Shown piece by piece: positions 15,569-24,713 of a stretch of DNA of 64,000 nt. Numbering within the stretch: position 1 is the stretch's first letter; every line of letters starts with the position of its first letter. Made by a program: the position numbers and the translations under genes. The stretch spans positions 69,770 through 133,769 of the forward strand of contig CAZFLM010000008.1 in the NCBI GenBank assembly GCA_964519955.1, given 5' to 3'. The notes below the pieces were generated by a model that saw only the letters and a list, made by a program, of their open reading frames with translations, ran no database searches and was not told the origin of the DNA. This DNA comes from CAZFLM01 sp964519955 (GTDB taxonomy: Bacteria; Armatimonadota; Chthonomonadetes; Chthonomonadales; CAJBBX01).

Positions 15569-16519
15569 ATGGGGCGCGATACGGTGAAGAGAAGCAGATG
15601 GCCCAGCCTCAGAGTCGTCGTTCCCGCCAGTGTCCTGCTAGTCCTATTGGTGCTTCTGTTCACCCGCATGACGGCTCCCAACACCAACGCCTCGCCCGGG
15701 CGCCCGCGGCTGACCGCTGACGAGGCGATCGGCATCGCGCGCGCATTCGCCAGCCAGATCGGCGCCCCCATCCAGGGGCAGGGCCAGGCGGTCTACCCCG
15801 CCCCGAAGCAGTCCGCCAGTCTGCCTGAACCATACTGGCAGCCTCGCTGGAAGGTGACGTTCGGGGGCGACGTGGAGTTCGAGATCGTCGATGCGAACGG
15901 GGTGATATGCCGCTATGCCGACCGGCGCGTCCATGCCGGTCCCGGCCAGCCCGCTCGGTCCAGGGCGTCGGTGGCGCAGGCGGCGATCATCCGCAGAGGC
16001 GAGGCCGTGCGGCTCGCTGCCGGCCCAGTTCCCGAGACCGGCGAACCGGAGGCCCGCCGGGCCTCCCCTGGCCAACCCGACGACGACACCTGGTTCGTCA
16101 TCTGGCCTCGTGTGTCCGGAGACGCACCGTACAAGGACGAGCAGCTGATCGTGGTGATCCGGGGCAGGGACGGCGCCGTATCGGCGATGACAGCCCGCTA
16201 TCCCTCCACTCCGTCGTGGTCTTGGGGCTCCGGGGTGTCCGAGACGGACGCCATCGCGGCGGCGCGCGCCCACCTCGCCGAGTTCGGCATCAAAGGCGTA
16301 TCGATTGTCCACACGGCGAGGGAGGTGGTGCAGCCCAGCACCGGCTGGGAGACCGCCATGGGGACGAAGGCCGAAGGTGGGGCGTCTGTGGATGCCTGGG
16401 TCTGCGAGTTCTGGGCGGGCGCGCGCAACTACCTCGTGTACGTGGACGCGGCATCCGGAAGGGTGGTTGGCGGGGAGTTCCGTGAGGTGGCGCGGGCGTT
16501 GGCACCTGGGCCGAGCTGA
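15569..16519 (+). CDS. Secreted/anchored PepSY-like protein, tandem paralogue 1
   Basis: 316 residues with an N-terminal hydrophobic segment (VVVPASVLLVLLVLLF) acting as a signal anchor. The rest matches its two downstream neighbours: LTADEAIGIARAFASQIGAP, a VYPAP motif, YWQPRWKVTFGGDVEFEIVD, WFVIWPR, a second DAIAAARAHLAEFGI repeat, then VVQPSTGW and VYVDAASGRVVGG. Two such halves recall tandem PepSY/YcdB-like domains, which often inhibit or chaperone peptidases or bind the envelope. The start could also be the GTG at 15584. No enzymatic motif is visible. Confidence 0.7.
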   Translation: MGRDTVKRSRWPSLRVVVPASVLLVLLVLLFTRMTAPNTNASPGRPRLTADEAIGIARAFASQIGAPIQGQGQAVYPAPKQSASLPEPYWQPRWKVTFGGDVEFEIVDANGVICRYADRRVHAGPGQPARSRASVAQAAIIRRGEAVRLAAGPVPETGEPEARRASPGQPDDDTWFVIWPRVSGDAPYKDEQLIVVIRGRDGAVSAMTARYPSTPSWSWGSGVSETDAIAAARAHLAEFGIKGVSIVHTAREVVQPSTGWETAMGTKAEGGASVDAWVCEFWAGARNYLVYVDAASGRVVGGEFREVARALAPGPS

Positions 16520-16576
16520 GCCGAACACGTAGAAGCCGTGTTCCTGCTGTTATCCGACCCTAAGGAGTGTCCCTCG

Positions 16577-17641
16577 ATGGAACGCTGGCTCTGCAGTCTG
16601 TCGCTGGTACTGGTCACTTGTTCCGCTCCGTGTGCCCTCTCGGGCTGCTCCAACTCCAATGCCGCTCCGCCTAGTCCGCCCGGAGGGTACGCCATGCCCA
16701 ACCCCCCGCAATCCTCACCCGATGCAGCCGCGCACTCCTGGAACCCACTGACGTCGCAGAGCGCGCACAACCTGCCGCCGCCCTCCGCGCCGGCGCCGCC
16801 TGCTTCGGCGCGACGCACGGAGGCACAGGTGATCGGCATCGCCACTCAGTTCGCCAAGAACGTGGGCCTGCAGCTTGCCGAGCACGGCACAGCCGTCTAC
16901 CCGGCGCCGGTGTTGGTGCGCGGGATGCAGGACAACTACTGGCAGCCGCGCTGGCAGGTGAAGTTCGGTGACGGCGTCGAGTTTGAGATCGTGGATGCCG
17001 ACGGAGTCATCTGCAAGTTCCACGATACGCGCGCGATGGAGAACGGGGACGCCAACGCGCCTCCCGGCCCCGCGCTCGCCGAGGCCAAGGTCCGGCAGCG
17101 GGCGGATGTCGTCTTGCGGTCCGTCGGACCCATCGGCGAGGTCGGCACGCCCGAGGTGCGCCATGCCCAGTACACCGCCCCAGCAACCGCGGCGGGCGAT
17201 GTCTGGTTCGTCGTCTGGCCGCGCACGTACCGCGGCGTGCCCTACCGCTCGCAGCAGTTCACCGTTCAGCTCCAGGGCTCGACCGGCGCGCTCATCGGGC
17301 TGGCGGCCCACTACCCGTCGGCGCCGCCTGCTTCCGGCGCAGGGGCCGTGTCGAAGGCTGACGCGGAGGCAACGGCGAACGCCCGTCTGGCTCAGGCTGG
17401 CGTAACCGGCATGACCCTGACGCGCACCTCGCAGCAGGTGGTCTGCCCGAACACCTTCTGGGACCAGGGTGGCAGCGTGTGGCCGTCCACGACGGCGTCT
17501 GCCGTGGCATGGGTGTGCGAGTACTCCGCCGGCGGGCAGGGGTGTATGGTGTGCGTCGACACGACGTCCGGCAAGGTCATCGGCGGCGAGGACTGGGCAG
17601 TCGCCGGTGGGCCGCGCCGCGCCGGGCCACCGACGAGGTAG
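16577..17641 (+). CDS. PepSY-like lipoprotein, tandem paralogue 2
   Basis: 354 residues. MERWLCSLSLVLVTCSAPCA then LSGC gives a lipobox, so it is a probable lipoprotein, unlike its neighbours. A 50-residue Pro/Ala/Ser linker leads to the shared domain: EAQVIGIATQFAKNVGL, AVYPAPV, YWQPRWQVKFGDGVEFEIVD, WFVVWPRTY, ADAEATANARLAQAGVTG, VVCPNTFW, VCVDTTSGKVIGGE. TAAGGAGTG supports the ATG at 16577. It lies 57 nt after paralogue 1. The same fold with different membrane attachment suggests specialised duplicates. Confidence 0.75.
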   Translation: MERWLCSLSLVLVTCSAPCALSGCSNSNAAPPSPPGGYAMPNPPQSSPDAAAHSWNPLTSQSAHNLPPPSAPAPPASARRTEAQVIGIATQFAKNVGLQLAEHGTAVYPAPVLVRGMQDNYWQPRWQVKFGDGVEFEIVDADGVICKFHDTRAMENGDANAPPGPALAEAKVRQRADVVLRSVGPIGEVGTPEVRHAQYTAPATAAGDVWFVVWPRTYRGVPYRSQQFTVQLQGSTGALIGLAAHYPSAPPASGAGAVSKADAEATANARLAQAGVTGMTLTRTSQQVVCPNTFWDQGGSVWPSTTASAVAWVCEYSAGGQGCMVCVDTTSGKVIGGEDWAVAGGPRRAGPPTR

Positions 17642-17716
17642 TCATCAGCGCTGCGCTGCCGTGCGCCGCCTGACGTGGACGGCACGCTTGCGTTCCATCG
17701 AATAGAGGACCTACCA

Positions 17717-18733
17717 ATGGGGATCCCACGCTGCCGAATCCTGCTGCCCTTGTTTGCCTGCTTGGTTGGTGTCCTGGACGTCTCCCAGAGCCCCACATGC
17801 GCGCGCCCGTCGCCCGGAGGACAGATCGCGGAGGCACGTACACGCCGGACGAAGGCTGAGGCGATCGCCATCGCGCGGGAGTTCACCCGCAAGATCGGCG
17901 CTCCCGTAGCCGGCACGGCAGTAGCCGTGTTTCCTGCTCCGACGCTGCACGAGGGTGCAGAACCGGACTACTGGCTGCCCTGTTGGCGCATCACGTTCAG
18001 CAGTGATGTCGAAGTAGACGTGGTTGACAGGACCGGGTTGGTCTCCACGTATGCTGACCACAGGGTCTGTGCCCAGATGGCCTCCGATGCCTTGCCCGGG
18101 TTGACCCCTCTCAGCAAGGCCCAGGCGCTATCCGTTGGTGCTCGAACCCTGCGCGCGGCAGGCGCCGTGGCAGATGTCGGCACGCCCACGGCCGAGGCAA
18201 TGCAGTTGTCCATGCCGCCCACGTCGATCGGCAGCATATGGTACATCACGTGGCCCCGGCTGTACCAGGGCCACGCCTACCGGCGCCAGGAAGCCACCGT
18301 GGTGCTCCAGGCCGACGGAGGCGCGGTCACCAATGCGCGCATCCACTTCCCATCGCCGGCGCCCACGTCCGGCACGATAGCGCTCACGCGCACCAAAGCA
18401 ACGGCGGCAGCGGCCGCGCGACTCGCTGCCGCGGGCATCTCCGGGGCTACGCTCCAATCTGCTGTCATCGAGGTCGTGCAGCCCAACAGGTTCTGGCAGG
18501 TGGGCGGATCGGAGGCGCCGATTGCCGGTGCAGCGCATCTGGCCTGGGTCTGTGGCTACACGCTGAGCACGGGCAAGTCGGGAGTGGTGGTCTACGTGGA
18601 TGCCGCCTCCGGCGCTGTGGATGGTGGCGGGCGGTGGGACATAGCCGGGCATGCTCGCGTGCGCCCCGGCGCCCCGCCCGCTAAGGATGTCGCTGCCAGG
18701 CGCGCGGCCAAGGTCAAGGCGGCGACCAGGTAG
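17717..18733 (+). CDS. Secreted PepSY-like protein, tandem paralogue 3
   Basis: 338 residues with a signal peptide (CRILLPLFACLVGVLDVSQS) and no lipobox Cys at the cleavage zone. The conserved blocks repeat: TKAEAIAIAREFTRKIGAP, VAVFPAP, DYWLPCWRITFSSDVEVDVVD, WYITWPRLYQG, TKATAAAAARLAAAGISG, VVQPNRFW, VVYVDAASGAVDGGG. An AGAGGAC precedes the ATG at 17717. It ends with a basic tail. It closes the plus-strand block and is followed by a good terminator. Confidence 0.72.
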   Translation: MGIPRCRILLPLFACLVGVLDVSQSPTCARPSPGGQIAEARTRRTKAEAIAIAREFTRKIGAPVAGTAVAVFPAPTLHEGAEPDYWLPCWRITFSSDVEVDVVDRTGLVSTYADHRVCAQMASDALPGLTPLSKAQALSVGARTLRAAGAVADVGTPTAEAMQLSMPPTSIGSIWYITWPRLYQGHAYRRQEATVVLQADGGAVTNARIHFPSPAPTSGTIALTRTKATAAAAARLAAAGISGATLQSAVIEVVQPNRFWQVGGSEAPIAGAAHLAWVCGYTLSTGKSGVVVYVDAASGAVDGGGRWDIAGHARVRPGAPPAKDVAARRAAKVKAATR

Positions 18734-18758
18734 AACGAGCCGGCTGACCGACACAGCC

Positions 18759-18786
18759 AAACGGGGCGGCAGCCGCCGCCCCGTTT
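18759..18786 (+). terminator. Rho-independent terminator after the PepSY-like genes
   Basis: AAACGGGGCGG (18759-18769) pairs with CCGCCCCGTTT (18776-18786), with a 6-nt loop; the T-run is part of the stem end. It lies between convergent genes and may also serve rseP from the other strand. Confidence 0.8.
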
Positions 18787-18814
18787 CTGCGTCCAGCCTT
18801 CCGCAGCACAAGCG

Positions 18815-20176
18815 CTAGCGCGGTGCGTTCCCCGAGATCGTGCGGGCGATGTCGTTGTACATCACGAACACCAGGAGCATCGCGATCAGCCCGAGGCCAA
18901 CCATCTGCGCGCTCACCATCTCGCGCGTCGAGAGGCGCCGGCGCCGCAGCTTCTCGATGGCCAGCAGTAGCAGGTGGCCGCCGTCGAGGATCGGGATGGG
19001 CAGGAGGTTCAACACGCCCAGACTGAGGCTCAGACTCGCAGCCATCGTCAGCAGGTGGGCGGGGCCAAGGCGCTGGAGCGCGGTGGTCATCTGCCCCATC
19101 ATGATCGGGCCGCCCATCTCCTCCGTCTGGCGCTGCTTCAGCGCGTGCAAGAGGAAGTAGAGGCTGAAGTACGTGCGCAGCGACCCCACCCTCACCGACT
19201 CGACTGGCCCCGCCCGCCGCATCTCGGAATTCGGCTGAATGCCGATGCGGCCCTCGCGGACCTCCTTGCCCGTCGCCTCATCCTTGTAGGTGAACGGCAC
19301 GTCCACCGCCAGCGTGAGGGTCTCGCCGCCGCGCTGCACGGTCAGGACCAGACGCTTGCCATTGCTGGCATGGATGCGCTCGACCAGCGCCTTGCCGTCG
19401 CGGACGGGCGTGCCATTGATCGCCGCGATCCGGTCGCCGATCCGCAGGCCGACCTTCTGGGCCACGCCCTTCGGCACCACGTAGGCGATCTGGTTCGTGG
19501 CCTCCGCGGGCAGCCCCACCGTGAAGCCGGTGATGCAGAAGAGGACGAACCCGGCGATCAGGCTGGCCAGCGGTCCGGCGAAGATGACGGCGGCGCGCTG
19601 GTAGATCGGCCGGTTGCTGTAGAGCGCCTCATCCCGCGAGCGCTCGTCGGCGTTCAGCGCGATGTCGATCAGCGTGTGCTCGCCGTCCGTGATGCGCGGT
19701 GAGTGCTTCAGCGCCTCCAGGTCGGCCCGGCCGTCGTCCGTCATCTTGCCGTCGGGCCCGAACGACGCACGAAGCGCCGCGCGCACGTCCTCGGAGATGC
19801 TCTGCGGGTCGATGCTGACGATGCCGTCCTGCTCCAGCGTGCGCAGCAGCGTGGTGAGCGGGTCGTTGGCAACGGCGTTGGCCACACTCGTCCGCACGGC
19901 CAGCAAGATGGGCTGGCCCGAGGAGATGTCGTCCGCCTCCATGCCCGCGATCTTCACGAAGCCGCCGAACGGGACGGACCGCACGTTGTACTCGGTCCCG
20001 TCACGCTTCCCGATGCGCCACAGCACAGGGCCGAAGAAGAGCGAGAAGTCCTCGACGCGCATCTTGAACCACTTCGCGGCTGCGAAGTGGCCCCCTTCGT
20101 GCGCAATGACGAGCACGCTGATCATGATGATCAGCGCGAATATGCCGGTTACCCAGCCAAAGAGGTCCGATCCCAA
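18815..20176 (-). CDS. rseP: Site-2 intramembrane metalloprotease
   Basis: This zinc protease cuts membrane-embedded anti-sigma factors and remnant signal peptides within the bilayer. Among its 453 residues, HEGGH (26-30, HExxH) lies in the first transmembrane helix. A PDZ domain contains KGVAQKVGLRIGDRIAAING. The second zinc motif NLLPIPILDGGH lies near residue 395, followed by a last helix. Between the first helix and PDZ lies an insertion of about 100 residues (DISSGQPILLAVRTS to ALKHSPRI) not found in compact RseP proteins. The start is TTG at 20176 with AGGAAG upstream. It follows dxr by 9 nt, the usual isoprenoid/envelope arrangement. Confidence 0.92.
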   Translation of the reverse strand: MGSDLFGWVTGIFALIIMISVLVIAHEGGHFAAAKWFKMRVEDFSLFFGPVLWRIGKRDGTEYNVRSVPFGGFVKIAGMEADDISSGQPILLAVRTSVANAVANDPLTTLLRTLEQDGIVSIDPQSISEDVRAALRASFGPDGKMTDDGRADLEALKHSPRITDGEHTLIDIALNADERSRDEALYSNRPIYQRAAVIFAGPLASLIAGFVLFCITGFTVGLPAEATNQIAYVVPKGVAQKVGLRIGDRIAAINGTPVRDGKALVERIHASNGKRLVLTVQRGGETLTLAVDVPFTYKDEATGKEVREGRIGIQPNSEMRRAGPVESVRVGSLRTYFSLYFLLHALKQRQTEEMGGPIMMGQMTTALQRLGPAHLLTMAASLSLSLGVLNLLPIPILDGGHLLLLAIEKLRRRRLSTREMVSAQMVGLGLIAMLLVFVMYNDIARTISGNAPR

Positions 20177-20185
20177 TCGCGCTTC

Positions 20186-21340
20186 CTATACTAGCGGGAG
20201 TTCGACGTCCGCCGCCGCGCGTCGAGCCCAGGCGTCGGCTTCGAGTACTTGCTCATACGTTGGCGGCACCGGTGTGTGTCTCGCCATCACGGCCTGCACG
20301 GTGTCGGGGATGCCCGTGAAGGGGATCTCCCGGTTCAAGAACCGAGCCACCGCGGCCTCGTTGGCCGCATTCATCACGGCAGGCATCGTGCCGCCTGCCT
20401 CCACGGCCTCGCGCGCGAGGCGCAACGCCGGGAACTTCTCCTCGTCGGGCTTGTCGAACGTCAGTGCGCCCGCCGTCGTCAGATCGAGCCGCGGCAGCCC
20501 CGTGTTCGGCCGCTCCGGATAGAGCAGGGCGTACTGGATCGGCAGCCGCATGTCCGGTAGGCCCAACTGCGCCAGCACGGAGCCGTCATTGAACCGCACG
20601 AGGGAATGGATGATGCTCTGCGGGTGGACCACGACTTCCACATCGGTCACGGGTACGTCGAACAGCCAGTGCGCCTCGATGATCTCCAGCCCCTTGTTCA
20701 TCAGGGTGGCCGAGTTGATCGTGACGAGGCCGCCCATATTCCATGTCGGGTGTTTCAGGGCTTGCTCTACAGTGATTCCGCGAAACTCGTCGCGCGGGGT
20801 CTGGCGGAACGGCCCACCCGACGCCGTGAGCAGGATGCGCTCCAGGCTGCGCTCCGGTGTGCCCTGCAGACACTGGAAAATGGCCGAGTGCTCGCTGTCG
20901 ATGGGCAGGATGTGGACGCCCTTCGCTTTGGCCCGCGCCATCGTGTGCTCGCCCGCGGCGACCAGCACCTCTTTGCTGGCGAGTGCGATGTCCTTGCCCG
21001 CCTCGATGGCCGCGTGCGTCGGCGCGATGCCCACGGCGCCCGCCACCGACACGACGACGACGTCCGCGTCGGCCAGCGTGGCCAACTCGCACATGCCGGG
21101 CACGCCGCTGTACAGACTGACGGCCGACGAGCCCAGCCGGTTCCGTAGATCGCTCGCCCGCTCTTCGTCGCCGATGCAGACGTGCCGCACTCCGTGGGTA
21201 CGAGCCTGTTCTGCCAGCAGCTCGACGTTACGATGGGCGGCCAGGCCGACGACCTGAAGCCGCTCCGGCAGGCGCGAGACGATGTCGAGGACTTGGGTGC
21301 CGATGGACCCTGTGGATCCGAGGATGACGATGCGTTTCAT
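20186..21340 (-). CDS. dxr: 1-deoxy-D-xylulose 5-phosphate reductoisomerase
   Basis: Converts DXP to MEP with NADPH in the non-mevalonate isoprenoid pathway. The 384 residues contain the nucleotide loop GSTGSIGTQ (8-16), the catalytic metal/substrate motifs IDSEHSAIFQCL and LTASGGPFR, KHPTWNMGG, and the C-terminal helical domain. The usual LANKE motif reads LASKEVLV, a tolerated variant. It heads a two-gene unit with rseP; a minus-strand TATAAT lies only 12 nt before the ATG, so the mRNA may be nearly leaderless. Confidence 0.95.
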   Translation of the reverse strand: MKRIVILGSTGSIGTQVLDIVSRLPERLQVVGLAAHRNVELLAEQARTHGVRHVCIGDEERASDLRNRLGSSAVSLYSGVPGMCELATLADADVVVVSVAGAVGIAPTHAAIEAGKDIALASKEVLVAAGEHTMARAKAKGVHILPIDSEHSAIFQCLQGTPERSLERILLTASGGPFRQTPRDEFRGITVEQALKHPTWNMGGLVTINSATLMNKGLEIIEAHWLFDVPVTDVEVVVHPQSIIHSLVRFNDGSVLAQLGLPDMRLPIQYALLYPERPNTGLPRLDLTTAGALTFDKPDEEKFPALRLAREAVEAGGTMPAVMNAANEAAVARFLNREIPFTGIPDTVQAVMARHTPVPPTYEQVLEADAWARRAAADVELPLV

Positions 21341-21351
21341 GGTGGTGAGTC

Positions 21352-21357
21352 ATTATA
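21352..21357 (-). promoter_or_regulatory. -10 element of dxr
   Basis: On the minus strand TATAAT lies at 21357-21352. No good -35 hexamer is found at the usual distance. Transcription would start near 21345, about 5 nt before the dxr ATG, which has no Shine-Dalgarno. The rest of the 300-nt divergent gap to 21640 shows nothing recognisable. Confidence 0.5.
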
Positions 21358-21640
21358 GCCCGTATGGGCCGGGCGCGGCTCGGTGCCGCACGATCCCACG
21401 CGCCACCTCCGCCCTCTCGCCGCCGCCACGCTCAACGGATCCCGCCGCCGTCGGCATGACGACCGCGTGCGACGTGCGGCCGGCCCGCAGGATTCGCCCC
21501 GCCGGCGCATGAATAGGGCAGGGGGGACGGCCTCGACCGGCAGTGGCGTTGTGCACAGTGGCGCCAGGGGGCGAAACCACCCCGCCCAGCGTCGTGTCTA
21601 CCACTCGGTCCTCGCACCGAGACGTCCGCCGGCCAACAAC

Positions 21641-23338
21641 ATGCCCAAACCGCCAACTGGAACCGTCGCGTTCCTCTTCACAGATATCGTAGGCTCCACG
21701 GAGATGTGGGAGCGGCTCGGAGACGCCTTCCTGCCGGTCCTGCAGGCTCACAACGCCATCATGGTCGAGGCCATCGAGCGCTTCGGCGGCTACGTCGTCA
21801 AGACCGAGGGCGACTCCTACAAGGTCGCCTTCGACGACCCCGCCGACGCCGTGCGCTGCGCCCTGGTGGCCCAGGCCGCCCTCCAGCGCTACCCCTGGCC
21901 GTCCGACGTGGGCCAGGTGCGCGTTCGCATGGCCGTCCATACCGGCCGCCCGTTCTTCCAGGCCGGCGACTACTTCGGCCCGCCGGTGAACCGCGCCGCG
22001 CGCCTCCTGAGCGCTTCCCACGGCGGCCAGGTGCTCATCTCCGAGGACACGCTGAACCTGGTCGAGAACCGCGTCGACGCGCAGACACGGTTCCTGGACC
22101 TCGGCTACCATCGCCTCAAGGACCTCGACGTGCCGGTGCGCATCTACCATGCCCAGCACCCGGCGCTCGATGCAGCGTCCTTCCCGCCGCCGCGCTCGCT
22201 GAACGGCACCGCCAACAACCTGCCTACGCAGCGGACCAGCTTCATCGGGCGCGAGAAGGAGATCGAGCAGATCGCCGCCCTTCTCGCCCGCAACGATACG
22301 CCCATGCTCGCCCTGACCGGGCCGGAGGGCATCGGCAAGACGCGCCTGTCGCTCCAGGTGGCCGCCGAGCGGGTGGAGCTGTTCCCGGACGGCGTGTGGT
22401 TCGTCAAGCTCACGCATGCCATGGACGCCCGCGGCGCCGCTGTCGAGGTGGCCTCTGCCATCGGCATCCCGCTGGTGCCCGGCGCCCATCCGGTCGAGAC
22501 CGTGCGGACGTGGCTGGCCGACCGCCGCTGCCTGCTCATCCTGGACGACTGCGGCCACGTGCCCGAGGCCGGCCGGTTCATCCGCGAGCTGCTCTCCGAG
22601 TCGCCTTCGCTGCGATGCCTGGCCACCAGCCGCGAGTCGCTCAAGCTGGAACCCGGCAACGAGTACGAGCTGCCCGAGATGACCCGGCCCGAGCCCGAGG
22701 CGGCGGCCGCCGACCTGATGCAGACCGATGCAGGCCGCCTGTTCGTGGAGCGCGCCCACGACGAGCGCGCCGACTTCGCGCTCAACGACCGCCGCGCTAA
22801 GTCCATCTCGCGCCTGCTCAGCCGCCTGCCCGGCCTTCCGGAGGCCGTGGAGAAGGCGGCCGCCATGCTCCGTCAGCCGGACGTGTCGCCAGCCCAGGTG
22901 CTCACCGCGCTCGGCCGCGACCTTAAGACGAGCGTGGAGGAGATCACCGGCGTGCAGGGGCGCGACATCGTGAACCGCCTGCGCGAGTCGCCGGGGCTGG
23001 CCGCGCTGCTGGAGACGCTGGGCGCAGCCTCCGCGGACCGCAGACACCTGGACGAGGCCGAGCGGGTCTCGCGCGACGCGCTCGCCATTCACGAGCGCCT
23101 GGGCGACCGCCATGGCGTTGCGGTCAGCCTGCGCCAGCTCGGAAACATCGCCTACGCGCGCTGCGACTACGCTCGGGCTGTGAGTCTGCTGCTCGCCGCG
23201 CGCCAGGCGTTCGATGAGGCCGGCGGCGTCGAGCCCGAGCTGCTGACCGACCTCGAGACCGCCCGCCGTGCGCTGGCGGAGTCGGCTGCGCGCCAGTCTC
23301 AGCGGCCGTCGCAGCCCGTCGTCGAGCTGGGGGGCTAG
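21641..23338 (+). CDS. Class III nucleotide cyclase-like domain fused to NB-ARC-type ATPase and TPR-like C-terminus
   Basis: A 565-residue signalling protein. Residues 1-170 are a cyclase homology domain: TVAFLFTDIVGSTEMWE with the first metal Asp, FGGYVVKTEGDSYKVAF with the second Asp, MAVHTGRPF, PPVNRAARLLSASHGGQ. Next is an AAA/NB-ARC-like module: FIGREKEIEQIAALL, Walker A LTGPEGIGKTRLSL near residue 228, Walker B CLLILDDCGHV near 297, LATSRESLK. The C-terminus is helical with one TPR-like pair (AERVSRDALAIHERLGDRHG). Such proteins are often regulators; cyclase activity is not certain. The start ATG 21641 is where homology begins although the frame opens at 21383. It ends 2 nt before the DUF512 gene. 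Confidence 0.82.
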   Translation: MPKPPTGTVAFLFTDIVGSTEMWERLGDAFLPVLQAHNAIMVEAIERFGGYVVKTEGDSYKVAFDDPADAVRCALVAQAALQRYPWPSDVGQVRVRMAVHTGRPFFQAGDYFGPPVNRAARLLSASHGGQVLISEDTLNLVENRVDAQTRFLDLGYHRLKDLDVPVRIYHAQHPALDAASFPPPRSLNGTANNLPTQRTSFIGREKEIEQIAALLARNDTPMLALTGPEGIGKTRLSLQVAAERVELFPDGVWFVKLTHAMDARGAAVEVASAIGIPLVPGAHPVETVRTWLADRRCLLILDDCGHVPEAGRFIRELLSESPSLRCLATSRESLKLEPGNEYELPEMTRPEPEAAAADLMQTDAGRLFVERAHDERADFALNDRRAKSISRLLSRLPGLPEAVEKAAAMLRQPDVSPAQVLTALGRDLKTSVEEITGVQGRDIVNRLRESPGLAALLETLGAASADRRHLDEAERVSRDALAIHERLGDRHGVAVSLRQLGNIAYARCDYARAVSLLLAARQAFDEAGGVEPELLTDLETARRALAESAARQSQRPSQPVVELGG

Positions 23339-23340
23339 CG

Positions 23341-24681
23341 ATGGCCGAGCGCGAGGTGGGCCTCAGAGTGGTGGAGGTCGATGAGGACAGCTCGGCAGGC
23401 GCCGCGGGGCTGCTGCCAGGCGATCTGGTGTCGGCCGTGAACGGCACGCCGGTGTACGACGTTCTGGACTTCGACTTTCACGCGGCGAGCATCGATCCCG
23501 TGCTGGACCTCCGGCGCGACGGCGTGGCGCTCCAGGTCACGCTGGAGAAGGACGAGGACGACCTGCACGGTCTGCGGTTTGCCTCGGAACTGGGCGACAA
23601 GATCCGCACGTGTACCAACAAGTGCGTCTTCTGCTTCATCCACCAGATGCCGCGCAAGATGCGCAAGACGCTCTACGTGATGGACGACGACTTCCGCCTC
23701 TCGTTCCTCCACGGCAACTACGTCACGCTCACCAACCTCGCCGACGCGGAGTGGCGCCGCATCCTGGAGCAGCGTCTGTCGCCCCTCTACGTCTCCGTGC
23801 ACGCCACCGACCCCGGCCTGCGCGGGGTGCTCCTCGGCAAGAAGGACCCGGCGCCCATTATCCCGCAGCTCCGCGAGTTGGCTACCAACCGCATCGACGT
23901 CCACGCGCAGGTCGTGCTCTGCCCCGGCTGGAACGATAGCTGGGCGCTTGCCGACACCATCGAGGAGCTGTCGCGCCTCCATCCGGCCGCCACTGGCCTG
24001 CGCGCGGGCGTCCAGTCGGTGGCCATCGTGCCAGTCGGCCTCACGCAGTTCCGCGAGCGCCTGCCCGACCTGCGCGCCGTCGATCGCGACTACGCGCGCC
24101 AGATGATCGCCACCACGCGCCCGGTGGGCTCCCAGTTCCGCGAGCGGCTGGGCACGCGCTTCGTCTGGCTGTCCGACGAGTGGTACTTCCTGGCGGGGGC
24201 ACGCATCCCCGGGCGCGCGCACTACGAGGGCTTCCCGCAGCTCGAGGATGGCGTCGGCACCGTGCGCCGCTTCATGGACGATGCCGCCAGATTGGCCCGC
24301 CGTCTCCCCGCCGCGGCGCCCGCGCCCGTGAAGGCCACACTGGTGACCGGCGAACTGGCCGCCGAGATGGTGCGCGGCTTCGCGGCGCGGCTCTCGCAGA
24401 TCAGGCGCGTCGACGTGAACGTGTGCGTGGTGCGCAACCGCTTCTTCGGCGAGCACATCAACGTAACGGGCCTGCTGACCGGGGCAGACATCGTGGAGCA
24501 GCTCGGGGAGCTCGGCGCGCGGCCGACGGTCTACCTGCCGGACATCTGCCTGCGCGATGGAGAGGACGTGACGCTCGACGACATGACCGTGGAAGACCTG
24601 CGGCGTGCGACGGGCCTGGATGTGCGCGTCTGCGGCACGCGCCCCCGCGATCTAGCGAGGCTGATGGGGCTAGTGGGGTAG
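23341..24681 (+). CDS. DUF512 radical SAM protein with PDZ domain
   Basis: 446 residues. An N-terminal PDZ-like region (SSAGAAGLLPGDLVSAVNG, 18-36) precedes a radical SAM-like cysteine motif C91-x3-C95-x2-C98 in CTNKCVFCFIHQMP. YVTLTNLADAEW and PLYVSVHATDPGLRG follow. The C-terminal DUF512 region contains VTGELAAEMVRGF and NRFFGEHINVTGLLTG. The family is conserved but biochemically uncharacterised as far as I know. It is probably translated with the cyclase-ATPase gene, whose stop lies 2 nt upstream. This pairing is not the partner I would expect (der/engA in clostridia). Confidence 0.9.
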   Translation: MAEREVGLRVVEVDEDSSAGAAGLLPGDLVSAVNGTPVYDVLDFDFHAASIDPVLDLRRDGVALQVTLEKDEDDLHGLRFASELGDKIRTCTNKCVFCFIHQMPRKMRKTLYVMDDDFRLSFLHGNYVTLTNLADAEWRRILEQRLSPLYVSVHATDPGLRGVLLGKKDPAPIIPQLRELATNRIDVHAQVVLCPGWNDSWALADTIEELSRLHPAATGLRAGVQSVAIVPVGLTQFRERLPDLRAVDRDYARQMIATTRPVGSQFRERLGTRFVWLSDEWYFLAGARIPGRAHYEGFPQLEDGVGTVRRFMDDAARLARRLPAAAPAPVKATLVTGELAAEMVRGFAARLSQIRRVDVNVCVVRNRFFGEHINVTGLLTGADIVEQLGELGARPTVYLPDICLRDGEDVTLDDMTVEDLRRATGLDVRVCGTRPRDLARLMGLVG

Positions 24682-24713
24682 GGGAACCGGCAGCGCCCGT
24701 CTCCGGCGCCAAC

